Source: Erysipelothrix sp. UBA3377 (GTDB taxonomy: Bacteria > Bacillota_I > Bacilli_A > Erysipelotrichales > Erysipelotrichaceae). Taken from it: DNA of 7,236 nt. The notes beneath the pieces are model-generated. The model did not search any database, had not been told where the DNA came from, and was given only the letters and a program-made list of their open reading frames with translations. The position numbers were made by a program, and so were the translations under genes. Location of the stretch: assembly GCA_002359085.1 (NCBI GenBank), contig DEQB01000041.1, forward strand, positions 6,733-13,968, in the 5' to 3' direction. Shown piece after piece: positions 5,835 to 7,236 of this stretch; within the stretch, counting starts at the first letter, position 1; the number at the start of each line of letters is the position of its first letter.

Positions 5835-6426
5835 ATGTCACTGGTACATTTACCCAAAACTCAAAAAGGTCAAGACACACTCGATAATTTATGTGCTGCC
5901 GCTGAACACGTGTTCTATGAAAAAGGCTATCATAAAGCAACCATCAAAGACATCACAACGAAAGCTGGGAACTTTTTATATTTATTTCAGTGAATAGAAG
6001 AGTCTGTATGTCTATTTACTCTCAGATTATTCGCGCTTATTCGTAAAGCCATCTCAAAAAAGAATTGCCCATTTAACAGATCGTCGTGATGTTGAAAGAG
6101 AAGGTTTGGTTGCGTTTTTAGAAATCGTAAGAGACAACCAATATATGTATAGCATTATTTGGGAATCCCTTTATATTGATCGTCAACTTTTTATTGATTA
6201 TTACCAAGATTTTGCGAACCATTATATTTACTACATTGAAAAAGCAAAAGATGAGGGAGACATGCGTAAATTGGATTCTGAAACTGTGGCTTATGTATTG
6301 ATGGGGATTGCGAACTTTGTGGGGCTAAGATATACCATGTTTGAAAAAAGAGAAAACTTTGATGATATCGCCGATGATGTCGCAACCATCTATAATGATG
6401 GATTGTTTTTTCCACAAGATAAATAA
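5835..6426 (+). pseudogene. TetR/AcrR-family regulator, inactivated by deletion, stop and frameshift
   Basis: The gene starts at ATG 5835 with AAGGAG at 5820-5825. Its first 45 codons are a normal TetR N-terminus: AEHVFYEKGYHKATIKDITTKAG. The family then has roughly four residues before TFY-YF, but here the sequence jumps directly to TFYIYFSE in the next frame (from 5971). About 11 nt of the recognition-helix region are missing. The original frame ends at TGA 5991-5993. The continuing frame has TAG at 5995-5997, where Lys or similar is expected in 'SE-KSLY'. Further on, 6040-6060 reads FVKPSQK, whereas one frame over it reads IRKAIS, suggesting another -1/+1 pair ending in the A-run 6056-6061. 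The rest (VEREGLVAFLEIVRDNQYMYSIIWESLY and onward) is an intact ligand-binding domain of about 110 residues. Loss of the DNA-binding helix means no functional repressor. The thiolase starts 24 nt after its stop. Confidence 0.88.
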
Positions 6427-6450
6427 TAATTGAACCAAAAGGAGAAATTT

Positions 6451-7236
6451 ATGAATAAAGTATACATTACTGCTGCACGTCGTACTGCTGTTGGCTCATT
6501 TTTAGGAACCCTTAAAGATGTACCTGCTTCCGTACTTGCGACAGCTGTTATTGAAGCTGTAATAAAAGACAGTAAAATAGAACCTACTAAAATTGATGAA
6601 GTCGTATTTGGGAATGTATTGAGTGCTGGAACCAAACAAGGCATGACCCGTCAAGCCGCTGTGAACGCTGGTATTCCTCAAACTATTCCTGCCTATGGCG
6701 TGGATATGTTGTGTGGATCAGGTATGAAGTCTGTCATCAATTCATATTTACATATAAAATCTGGACTTCACCATGCGATCATTGCGGGGGGTGCTGAATC
6801 CATGTCCCGTGCCCCGTACTTGGTGGACGCAAAGATACGTTCAGGAAATAAAATGGGAAACATGGAAATGGTTGACCATATGATGGTGGACGGATTAACG
6901 GATGCATTTGAAGGATATCATATGGGCATTACCGCAGAAAATATTGCGGAAAAGTATGGCATCACGCGTGAACAACAAGATACCTTCGCCATACAATCTC
7001 AAGAAAAAGCGATCGCTGCGGATGATCGTGGAGACTTTGAGGATGAAATAGTAGGGATTGATGTTAAAGTCAGACGCGACATGATTCACTTTAATAAAGA
7101 TGAATACATCAACCGTAAAACATCCTTAGAAAAATTATCCACTTTAAGACCTGCATTTAAAAAAGACGGATCCGTTACGGCTGGTAGTTCATCTGGCATT
7201 AATGATGCCGCAAGTGCTACGGTTGTGGTATCAGAT
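6451..7236 (+). CDS. Acetyl-CoA C-acetyltransferase (thiolase), 3' end outside window
   Basis: The 262 visible residues are the N-terminal two-thirds of a thiolase, a family usually about 390 residues long. The start is ATG 6451 with AAGGAG (6439-6444) 6 nt upstream. Family marks are VYITAARRTAVGSFLG (4-19), the acyl-accepting nucleophile C88 in DMLCGSGMKS, IAGGAESMSRAPY (111-123), GITAENIAEKYGITREQQD, and VTAGSSSGINDAAS near the window end. The His and second Cys motifs lie beyond the edge. The enzyme condenses two acetyl-CoA to acetoacetyl-CoA or runs the reverse cleavage, in the cytoplasm. Biosynthetic and degradative types cannot be separated here. It lies 24 nt after the tetR pseudogene and is probably read from the same promoter, which would place it under the now lost repressor. 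No damage is seen in this part. Confidence 0.95.
   Translation, partial: MNKVYITAARRTAVGSFLGTLKDVPASVLATAVIEAVIKDSKIEPTKIDEVVFGNVLSAGTKQGMTRQAAVNAGIPQTIPAYGVDMLCGSGMKSVINSYLHIKSGLHHAIIAGGAESMSRAPYLVDAKIRSGNKMGNMEMVDHMMVDGLTDAFEGYHMGITAENIAEKYGITREQQDTFAIQSQEKAIAADDRGDFEDEIVGIDVKVRRDMIHFNKDEYINRKTSLEKLSTLRPAFKKDGSVTAGSSSGINDAASATVVVSD

Noticed and set aside
5991..5993. Reading TGA as Trp to keep the tetR frame open
   Set aside because: TGA ends several intact genes here (at 466, 4829 and 5783), and the read-through frame loses TetR similarity and meets another TGA at 6087.

Overview
The window is low-GC bacterial DNA with all genes on the + strand. TGA ends several intact genes and Trp is encoded by TGG, so the genetic code is the standard one. 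Short leaders, strong AAGGAGG-type ribosome binding sites and the gene content (HAAS-like small membrane protein, ClsA-type cardiolipin synthase, YjjU-like patatin) suggest a Bacillota or Mollicutes lineage that kept TGA as stop, such as an Acholeplasma relative. That placement is inference.

Region 1 (1-752): the C-terminal part of a TIM-barrel-like conserved protein, overlapping by an ATGA junction a 95-residue protein with one membrane segment. Region 2 (753-1183): a sigma-A-type promoter, a leader of about 120 nt, a cold-shock protein gene and an excellent Rho-independent terminator. Region 3 (1222-4858): a tightly coupled four-gene operon encoding an unrecognised polytopic membrane protein, a GNAT acetyltransferase, cardiolipin synthase and a patatin-like phospholipase, closed by a palindromic terminator. 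The last two enzymes build and hydrolyse membrane phospholipid, so the operon reads as an envelope-lipid maintenance unit. Little room is left between the csp terminator and this operon for a promoter.

Region 4 (4859-7236): a good promoter, an alpha/beta hydrolase, a TetR-family regulator with a 23-bp operator-like palindrome over its own promoter, and the first two-thirds of an acetyl-CoA acetyltransferase (thiolase). This region carries concentrated sequence damage. The hydrolase has a compensated -1/+1 frameshift that scrambles the strand before its oxyanion loop. The tetR gene has lost about 11 nt from its DNA-binding helix, has an in-frame TAG, and shows a second probable compensated frameshift. 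The repressor is therefore almost certainly dead while its apparent operator remains, so the thiolase and anything else it controlled may be constitutively expressed. No RNA genes, CRISPR arrays or insertion sequences were found.
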